A DNA stretch of 64,000 nucleotides from Porodaedalea pini (Eukaryota; Basidiomycota; Agaricomycetes; Hymenochaetales; Hymenochaetaceae): assembly GCA_002794775.1 (NCBI GenBank), contig NBAY01000024.1, positions 310,001 through 374,000 on the forward strand, written 5' to 3'. Below are positions 23,655 through 34,605 of this stretch, piece after piece. A program made the position numbers and the translations under genes. How positions within the stretch are numbered: the stretch's first letter is position 1; every line of letters starts with the position of its first letter. Below the pieces are notes generated by a model. The model saw only the letters and a program-made list of their open reading frames with translations. It had not been told where the DNA came from and ran no database searches.

Positions 23655-24931
23655 GTTCTTCTGTAACAATTAAAGCATAGACAATGAACAAATGCCAGCT
23701 ATATCAGGGACCAAAGCATACACGAAAAGAGGAGAGCATTACAGGCCTTCATGGTGCTCCAGGCGACATACAAAAGTCATATGTGTATATTCTATGCATG
23801 TTCTACTCACCGAGGCGTTCCTTCTTCACGACTGTCTTGTCCATTCCTTTGTCCATTGTGACTGAACGTTTGCGCTTCTTCGCCAGAGGGCTGGATGAGA
23901 GCATTCCGTCTTCCTTGTCAGAAGAGCTCACATAGATGATTGGAATCTTGGATGGTCCGGCTGCCCCATTGCTGTTTGACGTTGAGGCAGTGGGCCTGAG
24001 CTGAGGTTTAGTCTTCATTGCCGTATTAAACTCATGAAGGAAAGTTTGTGGAGTCGGCGGGGAAGAGCTACCAAGGTCCGAAAATGATGTGGTGGTACAT
24101 TTGATAGGGTGGGGAGTTACCTTCAGGCGCATTGCTGATGCCTTTCCTTTCATTTTTGGCATTTCCACTTCCACAGCGTATTTACGGAGCGGAGAAGACT
24201 GGGGGCGGCAATGTGCCACAATCGCGCCTTTCGACACCTTATATGCTGGAGACGACTTCGAGACACGGCCGCTTTGAGGAGAGTCGGCCATGGAGTCAGA
24301 GTTGGAGTTGGAGTGAAGAGGGGATTGATACACCTCTGATGCTCTCCTTGCCAATATTTCCTCCATCTTGCGATGGAATGCAGTAGGAATTAGGTCCTTC
24401 AAAAGTTTTGCATTTGCTTTGTGCTCCTTCTTGCCGATAATCACAGGAGGATCCGATGTTAGGAATTCCTTGATGCAAGCGACTTTCGTAATGTCATTCA
24501 TTTGCATGCTAAATTGCTCCAGGTGAAGCTGGCCTCGCACTTTGCACTGTGAAGAATAAGACATGGTCCTGAATCGTAGAATAGAGACCACATACGTGCA
24601 GGTAGAGTACACCTATATTCAATCTGTTCGTTTCTCCTTTGCATAGATGGACCTCGTGCACATTCTTACAGCCACGCTTGTGGTGGGCTTGGACCTTGGT
24701 TGTGAATGCAAGCCCAATGTCCTGCCTGGGAGGCAGGTGCGCTCGCAGAATCCGCGAGACGCGAATGTCAGCGTTGTGAGATGGGAGTGATGTAGTAGGA
24801 TAGATGAGCATTTTTGCAATGAAGAGCGATTTGTCATCAGCAAGTTGCTCGTGTTTTAACAGAACACATGCTACGCACCTACAAGACCACTTAGACTTCT
24901 TTTGTGTGAGGAATGGCCTCAAATCGACCAC

Positions 24932-26178
24932 ACTAGAGCCTCAGCAACACACCACTTCATCTCTTCCCATTCGTGTTACAAAGTTTGTCGGCTGCAAACA
25001 CGTTAAACTGATCTAAAGCAAAGTATGTTAATTCTCTTGAGCAGAGGAGAATGAACGTACTTCAAGATCCATACGCAAGCCAGTCAATTAATTGTAGAGC
25101 CCAACAATATGAGTATCAGAAGGATCCTCCTAACTCAATTATGACAAAAGACAACCCCTTCAACAAATCTACTTGGAACGTGCTGTCTACTTCATCATTG
25201 TCATGTGTGCATTTCTCTTTTCCCAAATGTGAGGTACAATTAATTAATTTACTTGTTGTACTAAACAGTGTGGTTGGAGGGGAGCACTGGTCAGTGCGTG
25301 GCCACTGGGCCGGGGCGATGGTGGTAATGGAGAGTCGGAAAGGCACACCTCGGAGTCGCCCGAGTGCTTTTGTTCGCACCGATTGTGGGAACTGCTTACC
25401 TTGAACTGTACACCAGAGCTTATCAATGCATCACATGCTTATAGGCTAAACAAAATTGCTTCCGCTAGGAAGTTGTTTCCCACAATCGGCACAAACAAAA
25501 GCACTCAGGCGACCCCGGGGCACGCCTTTCTGACTCTCCATCACCACCACCGCCCTGGCCACACGTTGCCCACATTGTTGCCCGCCGTCTTCATCCCTGC
25601 ACTCTTTGTGGCTATCTATTGTTTCGTCTTTTCATCTCTCTGCATTCTTTGTCCTTGACACAGCTTTCTGCACAAGACCACGCGACACAATTGGATCAAG
25701 TAGGTGATCTGTCCATACATGCCGCTCCAATATCTGAGCTTTCTTTCTAGCTGCCTGACGTACTTAATCGAGTACGACCCAGCAAGGAATAGGAACTGTG
25801 ACAGCAAGCACTTTTTTTTTCATTTATCCTTCATTTGTCTTCCAGTGAGCACGCCCCGCAATCCACAGGTCACAATACCATCGAGCTCAGAATCCACAAG
25901 AGTATTTTCCTACGCTTTTGCCATAGCATGCTCAAGTGAGATCGTCAAGCAGATCAGATCGTACATGCTTTCAAATTTCTGTGTTTCTGTTTCCTTAGCT
26001 TCGCCCGTATTCATTGTTATACTGTAGATTTCGTGTCAGTAGGTAGAGCTTTGTATAGCGTAGACATGTAGACTAGATGAAATTATTTGCAAGAAATCTA
26101 GGAAGCAAGACTCCTTAACAAGGTGAATTTGCACCTACAGAAGTACTTAGAGAATTGAAACATAAAATAAAAATTCAG
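24932..26178. other. Intergenic between divergent cargo genes
   Basis: No gene is supported. The region is the shared upstream side of cargo gene A (minus) and the Spt5-like gene (plus) and includes the imperfect inverted repeat at 25300-25561. Confidence 0.4.
25300..25561. repeat. Large imperfect inverted repeat
   Basis: The arm at about 25300-25391 and the inverted arm at about 25475-25561 match over roughly 88 nt. They share AACAAAAGCACTC and GACTCTCCAT, with most mismatches being transitions, and flank an 83-nt AT-rich loop. The GC-rich arms stand out from their surroundings. It could be a small decayed palindromic transposon or a promoter hairpin between the two divergent genes. Confidence 0.6.
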
Positions 26179-29100
26179 ATGGCCGAAAGCGACATGCGTA
26201 CACTTGTGGAATCATTTCTCGATAAGGAGGCAATGGTCTTTGATGACGATGAGGACAGCATGTTCGACGGCAATGAAGGTATGAGTTTATTCATTCCTGT
26301 GGTATGATAACTCACAAAGTATTCAAACAGATAACTCATTCATTGATGATGATGTCCCATCAACTGCTACTTTGGCCTCATCATCTCGAATCACATTGGA
26401 TACTGGAGCTACGGAAGATCTTGAGGGTATTGCAGAGAGGTTTAGGAAGCGTGCACGTACTGGTCCTGCCCCTTATGATCTTTCCAAGGAGAGCCACCCT
26501 GCTCTTCGATCTATTCAGAAGACCAGCCATTTTCCTCCCAACATGGGAATCGACGACTCCAAGTACAAGTTACTGATGGTTTGTGTTGCTGTGCGTATTG
26601 TATTCTTTATTATCTTGTTATTTGATTTCTATATTGTTTGAAAGCCCAGGAAGGAGATGAGATCTGCTGCTTTTGCTCAGATTTGGCTTCCAGACGACTG
26701 CTTGGCATTCGCTGTGATGGGTCTTCCTGGATGAATATACATATGGGCTCCGAATGCAAAGGTTATTCACGATTCATACGTCGCTCGTGGCATCATGTTG
26801 TCACATCGCAGTCTTTTGTTTGTTCCATTCGGTGATGTCAATTCGGTATTTGAGTGTTGGGATGGACAGAATATCAGGAAATTTGAAGTTGGGAACTGGG
26901 TCTCAATTCATCGAGGGACTTATCGTAATGACTTTGCCATCATGTGCGAAGTGTTGGACAGTGATGCACTGAAGCTAGCCATCGTACCGCGCATACCGAC
27001 AAAGAGTGGTGCTAAGTTGAAACGTGCCAAACGCGCTCTCGTAACACCTGGACAATTAGCTGCTCAATTTCTGGAGGAAAAAACAAATATTCGCATCATT
27101 TCAGCCAGTCACTTTAAATTTTGCAGGGCGGACTATGTGGATAACTTGTGCATTCTTACCGTACCCTGCTTGCATTCCATTCGATGAGCTTCGCCATCTT
27201 TACATGATGTCTTTTTATTTTCTCATACAGATCTTGGCGACCTTGAGGATGTAGAATTCTACGTTCGGTGTGGGGACAGCATTGTAGTCGTTTCTGGTCC
27301 ATTTCAGACAATGGCTGGCATAGTCACAACCCTTAATTGTTAGGACCCCAAGTGCGCATTCTCTATTTCCCTTTCTTTTTTATCGTCTTCATCATCTCCA
27401 ACGTCCCCTTCCTCCCTCTCCCCACTGGACTCTGTCTGTCATCACTCCTTTCACTGATGTCGCCCATTTGCTGATCGTGTGACCCTTGCATGTGGTCGCG
27501 GGTGACGTTGACCGCTTGTTAGTAAGAACATTCCATGACATTCCATGACATTCCATGACATTCCATTTCCCAGGAACGTCATCCTCTTTATAGTAGTTAG
27601 GTCTCACAAGCACTGAGTATATAGGTAGCTCGTTCGCCTGTATTATCCCTCACCTCAGTATTCTTGGAATCTACTGCTGCTTGCTCTTGATAATGTCGTC
27701 CACGACGCTTGTGTGTTTGACTCCTCCCCTCTTCACTCTTGTGTCTGTGGGCGTGGTGGTCGCTTGGACGGCGCCCACTATTGTTCTCCCATGTCACTTG
27801 ACCTCTGCCCACATCGTATGTGGGTATGATGGTTAAGTGATTGTTGAGTACGTGGTCATACTCTAACATTAATGATGAGTCAGTTGTACTTGGTAATGTC
27901 TGTCACATAGACAGTCTTTTGGTTGGCATGTCAGACGAGGAGATTGAGAACACTGGGCTTGAGTTTCTGGCTTCTCGTGGAAAAGTTCAGGATCTTCAGG
28001 ATTCAGAGCCTGTATTGCAGGACATTACTGTATCTCAGAAAGCTATTCATCAACTCTTCGATATTGGCGACAACATTACCATGAAAGCAGGCCCACGTTC
28101 AGGATTGTCAGGCTTCATTGTGACGATCGAAAAAAAAAGGATATCATTGTTTTTAGACGAACACGAGGATTTAGTATGCATTATCTATCTTGATTATGAA
28201 TTTTGTACTGATATGAATATTTATTAAACACTAGCTGAATATTCGATCAAACTGGGTTGAAACTACAGATGTGATGAACAGTAGGATTCTGCGCAAAGCC
28301 GGGATTTGCCCTTTGGTTTATGGTGCTAGCGTCATTGTAAAGGATGGATGATTCAAAGGCCATAGGGGTTTCGTCTTACAGGTCAATTCTGATGTCGTAT
28401 GAGTGCGGGTGTTCAAATCCTTACAACAAACAGTACGACTTTTAATTGGTTCACAATCGTGAAACTGACCTCCTTCTCTGCTAAGCTTGAACTTCCCTTG
28501 TACTCTGTCGAGGAATGCTCGCGTGATGACACGGTGAAGAATAAGATAAGGGACCTCTTCGCGTATGAACAGGAGGCGTGCAACCCATATGTTGGTGCGT
28601 ATGTGCTGATCCGGGGGCTTGACGGAAAGGCGAAGTACGCGAAGGGGTTTCGTGGCTATGTCTTGAGCATTGATGGGACCACGAAGACTGCGCAAGTCTC
28701 ATATGGTAACAATAACAAAGTCGAGATGCTGCCCCTAAAGAATCTGATCTCCGTGTATGTCTTTGCTGCTTTTGTTGTACTTTCTCATCGATTCACCACA
28801 TATCGGACCATGGACCATATCACGTGCTTGGATCTGCAGTATCCATTAAGCATTACTGAGCGAAAAGAGTACACAGAGCACTTTAAGGAGACACAAAACA
28901 TCACACAACATCTGCATTCACTGACTCCACCACCTCCATCAGGCTCTTCAAGCTCTGATGCCTGGGCTGTACAGCCTGACAAAATGTACGATGTGGAAGC
29001 ATTACTACCTGTTTCGGGTAAGAAATAAATGGAATTATTAAAACCTTGTACTGATGAACCCGAAGATTATTCGGGACCAGGAATGTGTATATTCTCGCCT

Positions 29101-29499
29101 GCCATCCAGGTGAGATTTTCGACACATAAGCTTCATGTCAAAGTCTGGTCAAAGGATAGATGCAGAACAATCATCGTCGGTGCCTCAATTGGCGATCACG
29201 CAGACTGCACCTCGTCGCATGGTCGATGTCGCGTCAACATTGATGTGGACACTGGTCATGGCATTTTGTCTTTGCTTTTGCATGTGTCTGACTTGACTAC
29301 ACATCCGCCCATGAGGAAAGGCGAGCTTGTTATACAGATCAGAGCCCTCCTTGAAGTAGATGTTGGTAGAATTCTTCAGGTTGTTGCACTGCCCCGAGCG
29401 AGAGATGGACCGAAGAAAGTTACTGTCTGCATTCCGGGGGACAAAAAAAGGCATTGGGACAAGCTTAGCTCAAATGTCACGATGGTTGAACCAATTTAA
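26179..29499 (+). pseudogene. Spt5-like (NGN/KOW) transcription-elongation protein, broken
   Basis: The start is ATG 26179, an acidic N-terminus (DDDEDSMFDGNE) as in Spt5, with a clear intron at 26279-26330. An NGN-like domain follows (IYIWAPNAKVIHDSYVARGI, LLFVPFGDVNSVFECW), then KOW modules (VGNWVSIHRGTYRNDFAIM; ITMKAGPRSGLSGFI; YGASVIVKDG-x-FKGHRGFV; GAYVLIRGLDGKAKYAKGFR). The C-terminus reads KKVTVCIPGDKKRHWDKLSS and stops at 29497-29499. Lesions are TGA at 26732-26734 where an NGN tryptophan is expected, TGA at 28349-28351 in a KOW, and a solo LTR at 27338-27868. Splice sites near 27190 and 28230 are uncertain. Spt5 normally binds RNA polymerase II. This extra copy inside a transposon is cargo. 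Confidence 0.75.
27338..27868. mobile_element. Solo LTR inserted in the Spt5-like gene
   Basis: 531 bp beginning TGTTAG and ending CTAACA, flanked by the 5-bp duplication TTAAT (27333-27337 and 27869-27873). It contains a 12-bp tandem run (ACATTCCATGAC repeated about 3.5 times, near 27526-27568). Skipping it and one TTAAT joins IVTTLN to DESVVLGNV in frame. It is not the same LTR family as the two gypsy elements here, though it begins similarly. Confidence 0.85.
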
Positions 29500-29722
29500 G
29501 AATGAAGGGTAAGCAGTTCAATAAATTCTATGCCGTACATTCTGCTAAGCAACACAATTCAGTGCTCCATTCTCTATACACACCCTTTAGACAAGCATTG
29601 TAACTTATTGTTAATATATATGATGTTAGGGCCCTAGAATGATCACAGGAAAAAAAAAAAGAATAGCTACAAGGTATTTCATCTGACCATCAGCGCTCGT
29701 TCTTTACTATTGTTCTCTCGCT

Positions 29723-32700
29723 ATGCCTTCAATTTGTCTGCTGCAAATTGACCCGGTTCTCGTCCATGAGCATGATACTGACAGCAGCGACAGCAGCTAT
29801 ACTAGTGACAGTGACAGCGAAGACGACGAGCCTATCGGTGGTCCATCACCGAGGTCGAGCATCACTGTCTCCGAAGGATGGAAATGCATAAATCAGGCGA
29901 GTCGAGCAGTTATTTTATTGATCAGAATACTGATTAGCTTCAAGACAGAGCAAGCCTGAGTCATGGAGCACAGTTGAGCAAGAGCAACAGGTGGCATCAG
30001 CCAAAGAGACAATAACAGTGAGTAGCCATCATTCGTATCATTAACGGACATTCAGCTGATTCTAGTTGAGGTGGAGAAATCAGAATGGGATGACAAAGAA
30101 AATTGAGAAGATAGTGAAGATGAGGACTCAGAGTTCATGGTGAGCAAAGAACCTGTCTTCATGGGACGCCTACTGATAGACAACCAGCTGCAATCTGCAG
30201 AAAATCTACTCTCGAGCTTTGCAGATTATAAATGTAAGATTCAAGACCATATTATGGACATGGAGTATGACCCTAAGGTGGGAACCGCGTGCGGGTGTAA
30301 CAGACCCGCCAAGATACATTTATACCGCTGTGCTGACTGTGTGCATGCCAATGTCATCTGCGATGAGTGTCTGTTAGACCGCCATGTCTATTGTCCTTTC
30401 CATTGGGTGGAAGGTTGGACTGGTGCATACTTCGAGTGCTTAGATTTCTCTATACTAGGTCTCAAGGTCTTTTTGGGTCACTGTGGCCTCAAATGCCCAT
30501 CGATGATGTCTGGTGGCTACAATCTTTCAGTAGCGGATGCAAATGGCATTCACAAATGCCAAGTTGTATACTGCACATGTGCAGGAAGGGATGAGGCCAT
30601 GCTACAGTTAATAAGTTATGGTCTATTTCCTGTGTCTGTAAAACACCCTAAAGTAGCATTCACATTTAATGCCCTTTGAGACTTCCATACCCATACAACT
30701 GTGTCGAAAAAATCTGCATATGACTACATGATCGGCCTCCAAAAGAAAACCAATAACTTTCTCCCTTCCGAAGTAAAGGTATGTACATTACTTTGGGAAC
30801 ATTGATCTTAGAATAACATTCGGTGTCCAGGTACCTAGCCAACAATTCATTTGTATTGCACATTACTGGCGATTTCTACTCGCCGAGTGAAGGAGCGGTC
30901 AGCTTCACAAAGTTGATGATGCATTGCTTGCTCATCCATGCGATTCGTTCGCAGTCGTCTGTCTTGCATGTCCCATTCCTGGCTTCAATACAGATCATGA
31001 ACTTAGCCCACAGTAAGTGTTACAAGAATTGTTCAAATGATACTTATTCTTATTGGTGTTCTGGGAAGCTACAAAAATCAGAAGAATATCTCAGTGGATG
31101 CAAACTTTCATCTCATCAGATTGAATAAGAAAAACAATCTATGTGAGAGGGCATTGTGGGACGGCCATGGATACATCAGAAAACAAGAAGGACTTGATGC
31201 ACATATTAAGAAGTATAAGGCATTCACGGAAGAGGTACATGTTCACGCAGTAACTTAAGATTCAATTCTTACGGAACAATAGAAATCTACTTGCTCAAAA
31301 TTCCAAGCCATCGAGAATGCAAATATGCTAAAGCACCATGGCCAAAATGCGAGTGGACTAGTCATGGTTCTATGTAGGCATGGGCTTGGTGAGCCCAAAG
31401 GAGCAGTGAATCTGCAATATGGTGAAAGGTGAATCAATATGACTACCACACAGCCGCAAAAAAAGTATTAAACTTGCATTAGACATGTCAACGTAGACTA
31501 TGTGCTTGCAGATGTGCTAAAGGGCAAAGACCACATTAAACGGCTCATTCTTTCATACAATATCGGCTGTCAGTATTCCATCAAACTTGTCAAGCGTTTC
31601 GAAGAATGTTTTCCTGAGGCTGTGGATATGGTCCGTGACATGAAGGTTCTTGTTGGCAAGCTGCATCTGTTTGGTCACATTGAGTCATGTCAGTATGGAT
31701 TTTCATTAAATTATACTACTGGCGTCAGCTGCACTGATGGTGAAGAAGTTGAGCGTTGGTGGTCAGAAGCCAATCAAGTTGCTGGGAGTACAAAACAAAT
31801 GGGACCGGGCCATCATTGTGATACGCTGGATGATATTATTGGTGCATGGAACTGGACGAAGTTAGAATTCATGGGTATGTCTAGTGAAATTCCAAAGATT
31901 ATATAACAATAACTTAAACACGTACAACTCAGCTCGGACACTTGCTAAGTGCTATACAAAGGCACAGGAGACTTACAAAAGAGTAAAGCTCAACTTTGAT
32001 TCTTCAGATGCAAGTATGCGGCGTATCTACGGGGAAAGGCTCGTCAAGAAGTGGGAGGGCATGGACATGGCACCTTATAAGGATGAGAAGGGCGAATGGG
32101 ACAGTGTTTATCGACCTAAGCTTTCTTGTACATCTGTGATCTCATTCTTTGTAAGGATGTGCAGATGATGAGCTTAGCCTCTCATCGACATCAGAGCCAG
32201 TGCTTGTGCTTCCAAAGTAATCAGCTGAGTCTATATGCTAGATCCATCACAAGCTAAAGTGCTTGAGAGTGAGGCTCTGCAGCTGGGGAATGGGCATCAC
32301 ACAAAGGCAAGAGGGAAGCTTGCTATTTTTTTAAGCTTTGGTATGACTCTCCAGTTTCGGCAGTGAGATATTTATCAATGCTTTCATTTTTACATCTAAC
32401 TTCTGTTATACAGACGCGAATTGATGTCCAAGAAAGGAGGCCCACCTACCAAAGCCTCTCTCACCAGCTACGAATGTGATAAGAATATCTTTTGTTCCCG
32501 GCAAATGCTGTTCATGCCCGCTCTACGAGATTTCTTAGAGGAGCACAGGAAAGATGGCTTTGAAGAAAACATCTGGCTTCCATCCTCATTTTTGAAAGCT
32601 GACCATGTTACTTATGAGCTGGTTGAACTTGCCAAGATAGAGTACAAATTACGAGAAGGCGAGGCATATGATACTCTCCACAAATTGAAGTCGGTGCTTC

Positions 32701-33418
32701 GTGAACAAAGCTTTCTAGAGAGTCTGCACAGCAAATACGGGCATGGAAAGCAAAGTAACACACGGACTGCACTGGCTCGAAAGCAAGCTGGTGACAAGAA
32801 GCGGAAATGGGCTAGCGAGTACAAAATGATGCGTGCTGCGCTTGTTGCTCTTGGATTGGATGAAGTAAAATCTCATCTCTGTCCATTGAAAGATGAAGAT
32901 ATGTATTGTCCATCAATCACTGATCCTCATGAACTTGGCTCAGGGAGAAAGACTGATGGGTGGGTCTGGAAAATGGGTCGTAAAGAAAAAGACTCTGAGG
33001 ACTGGGTAAAAGAAGGTGTATTTGCTCATCTTGATGTATGCACCAAGAGCTAATATTACTCTAGAGGACCGTGTTCTGTGGTTTCGTTCATGAGCATCAT
33101 GCGATCGATGGCATGAAGAACTCATTATACTCAAGGAAGAATTTAGAAGACTGATATGTGGCTTTGAGGCAATGTCAGGGATGTGGGCTTCAGCAGCTTC
33201 ACTGATGTGAACTGATGATGCACTAGGCCCTTCCGTATATGCCACTCACAAATCATTCATCTATCATGCCATGTCTGACCATGCCCAAAAGCTCCTTACT
33301 AAAATAGTTGTGCCTTCTACAGAAAAAATTCCTATCATCGCAGCCACAGTTTCTAATGAAGCCAATTCAATGATGAAGCGCAAACAGTCTCCCTCAAAGC
33401 AGCCTCAGAAACGAGGTA
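29723..33418 (+). pseudogene. KDZ transposase, decayed
   Basis: The start is ATG 29723 with an acidic Ser/Asp stretch. A CxC2-type cysteine cluster follows at 30280-30610 (CGCNRPAKIHLYRCADCVHA, CDECLLDRHVYCPFHWVEGW, LGHCGLKCP, ADANGIHKCQVVYC). The KDZ catalytic core is at 31350-31880 (CRHGLGEPKGAVNLQYGER; SYNIGCQYSIKL; GHIESCQYGFSLNYTTGVS; DGEEVERWWSEANQVAGSTK; MGPGHHCDTLDDIIGAWNW), then a Lys-rich C-terminal region to about 33418. It spans many introns. In-frame stops where the family reads through include TGA at 30677-30679 (NAL-x-DFHTHT) and TGA near 30890 (FLLAE-x-RSGQLH). It would have mobilised the surrounding element but is now dead. Confidence 0.85.
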
Positions 33419-33440
33419 TTTTATTTCTTTTTAATAATTA

Positions 33441-34289
33441 CAGCCTTTTTCATAAGTCCTGCGACACGTGCATGTCACGTGAAATGAGCTGTGTCAGAGA
33501 CAAAGTGTCAAAAAATTAGAATGAATGCCTATTTTCTCTGTGAATTCTGCACAGTACCTGCTCATTAAGTACTCAAAAAAAAGGCATGGTTCTCAGGAGA
33601 AGAAATATGTAAAATAGGGAGCAATAAATTGACTGTGTAGGCAGGTGGAGATCAAACAAGTGCAGCTGGTCTGTTCTCTCACCCATATCCACTGAGATTC
33701 AAAAATTATGGCTCCCCTACATCTACCTATAAAATTCTTTCCTGTATCTGTAAATTAAGTATATGACTATACCAACATCTCCTGAAAGTTTGAAGCCAAT
33801 CCATTCAGTATTCATGGTGCAGCAGCAAGATTTGTGTTCTACTCTGCAAGACCTGTTGTGAGAAAAGGAGGGTGGAAAGAGCTTGAAGTAGAACACAAAT
33901 CTTGCTGCTGCACCATGAATACTGAATGGATTGGCTTCAAACTTGCAGGAGATGTTGGTATAGTCATATACTTAATTTATAGACACAGGAAAGAATTTTA
34001 TAGGTAGATGTAGGGGAGCCATAATTTTTGAATCTCAGTGGATATGGGTGAGAGAACAGACCAGCTGCACTTGTTTGATCTCCACCTGCCTACACAGTCA
34101 ATTTATTGCTCCCTATTTTACATATTTCTTCTCCTGAGAACCATGCCTTTTTTTTGAGTACTTAATGAGCAGGTACTGTGCAGAATTCACAGAGAAAATA
34201 GGCATTCATTCTAATTTTTCGACACTTTGTCTCTGACGTGGCTCATTTCACGTGACATGCACGTGTCGCAGGACTTATGAAAAAGGCTG
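33441..34289. mobile_element. Palindromic TA-inserted element (foldback MITE), copy 1
   Basis: 849 bp, almost entirely one inverted repeat: arms of about 400 bp around a loop of about 40 bp near 33860. Ends are CAGCCTTTTTCATAAGTC and its inverse; TA flanks both sides (33439-33440, 34290-34291), as for Tc1/mariner-type insertion. It has no coding capacity. The loop lies in the opposite orientation to copies 2 and 3. It sits near the right end of the KDZ element. Confidence 0.9.
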
Positions 34290-34494
34290 TAACATACACA
34301 AATTGATCGTTCTTTCGTAGCACACAAGTAGTGTGCATGGCCGGTGAACTCTTATCAGTTCAGTAACATATACATTAATGTACTTTTTGTTATCCTGAAC
34401 TGATCCCCATGAATGAATCTTAATGTCTTTTGCTATTTGCAGCAAGTCTAAGTGTGGCTCAGGTTTGAACTGTTCATCACTTGCAAATGTATTC

Positions 34495-34605
34495 TTTATA
34501 AGGCAGTAAACTACTTTATATATACATATGCCAAATGGATCTGTGGCTGATCCATTCTAACCGAAAACCAATTGTTTGACTGAACCAAGCTCCTGTGAAG
34601 TTACC
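34495..34605. repeat. Right terminal inverted repeat of the KDZ element
   Basis: Read on the minus strand from 34605 it begins GGTAACTTCACAGGAGCTTG. It then has GAATGGATC...GATCCATTT and a TATATAAAGTAGTTTAC block, matching the left end imperfectly. The host gene's codons resume immediately outside it, after the target duplication. Confidence 0.7.

Larger units (their letters stand above)
17460..24931 (-). pseudogene. Unrecognised KDZ cargo gene A, interrupted by gypsy copy 1
   Basis: Minus-strand exons run about 24931-24596 (CVLLKHEQLADDKSLFIAKM, then VHEVHLCKGETNRLNIGVL), 24546-23811 and 23660 onward. Introns are 24547-24595 and 23661-23810. The second exon continues CKVRGQLHLEQFSMQMND, then IIGKKEHKANAKLLKDLIP and a long Ser/Lys/Pro-rich region ending KKRKRSVTMDKGMDKTVVKK. 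The gypsy element sits 6 nt inside the last exon. If it and one GTTCT are ignored the frame continues EERFGYIQAKLKHAR to TAA at 17460-17462. The start is uncertain; exon 1 opens near 24931 with a Cys pair (SCRCVAC). The product is basic and probably nuclear. I do not recognise the family. Confidence 0.55.
14785..34605. mobile_element. KDZ-type composite DNA transposon carrying cargo genes
   Basis: Ends are fixed by the interrupted host gene. An 8-bp target duplication is TGCAATCA at 14777-14784 and TGCAATGA at 34606-34613 (one mismatch; the uninterrupted paralogue has TGCGATGA). Termini are inverted: the left begins GGCA then TCACAGGAACTTGGTTCAG, the right (reversed) GGTAACT then TCACAGGAGCTTGGTTCAG. 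A weaker match follows for about 100 bp, including a GGATC...GATCC stem in each. Inside are two unrecognised minus-strand genes, an Spt5-like gene and a KDZ transposase on the plus strand. KDZ elements are known to make 8-bp duplications, which agrees. After subtracting nested insertions (gypsy, solo LTR, palindromic element) the element is about 12.3 kb. The transposase has stops, so it is immobile unless helped in trans. Confidence 0.8.

Noticed and set aside
27526..27570. Short direct repeats resembling a CRISPR array
   Set aside because: The 12-bp units are contiguous with no spacers and lie inside a solo LTR of a eukaryotic genome.
29723..33418. TET/JBP dioxygenase cargo in the KDZ element
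   Set aside because: I searched the readable cargo frames for the H-x-D...H...R iron-binding pattern expected from published KDZ cargo and found none.
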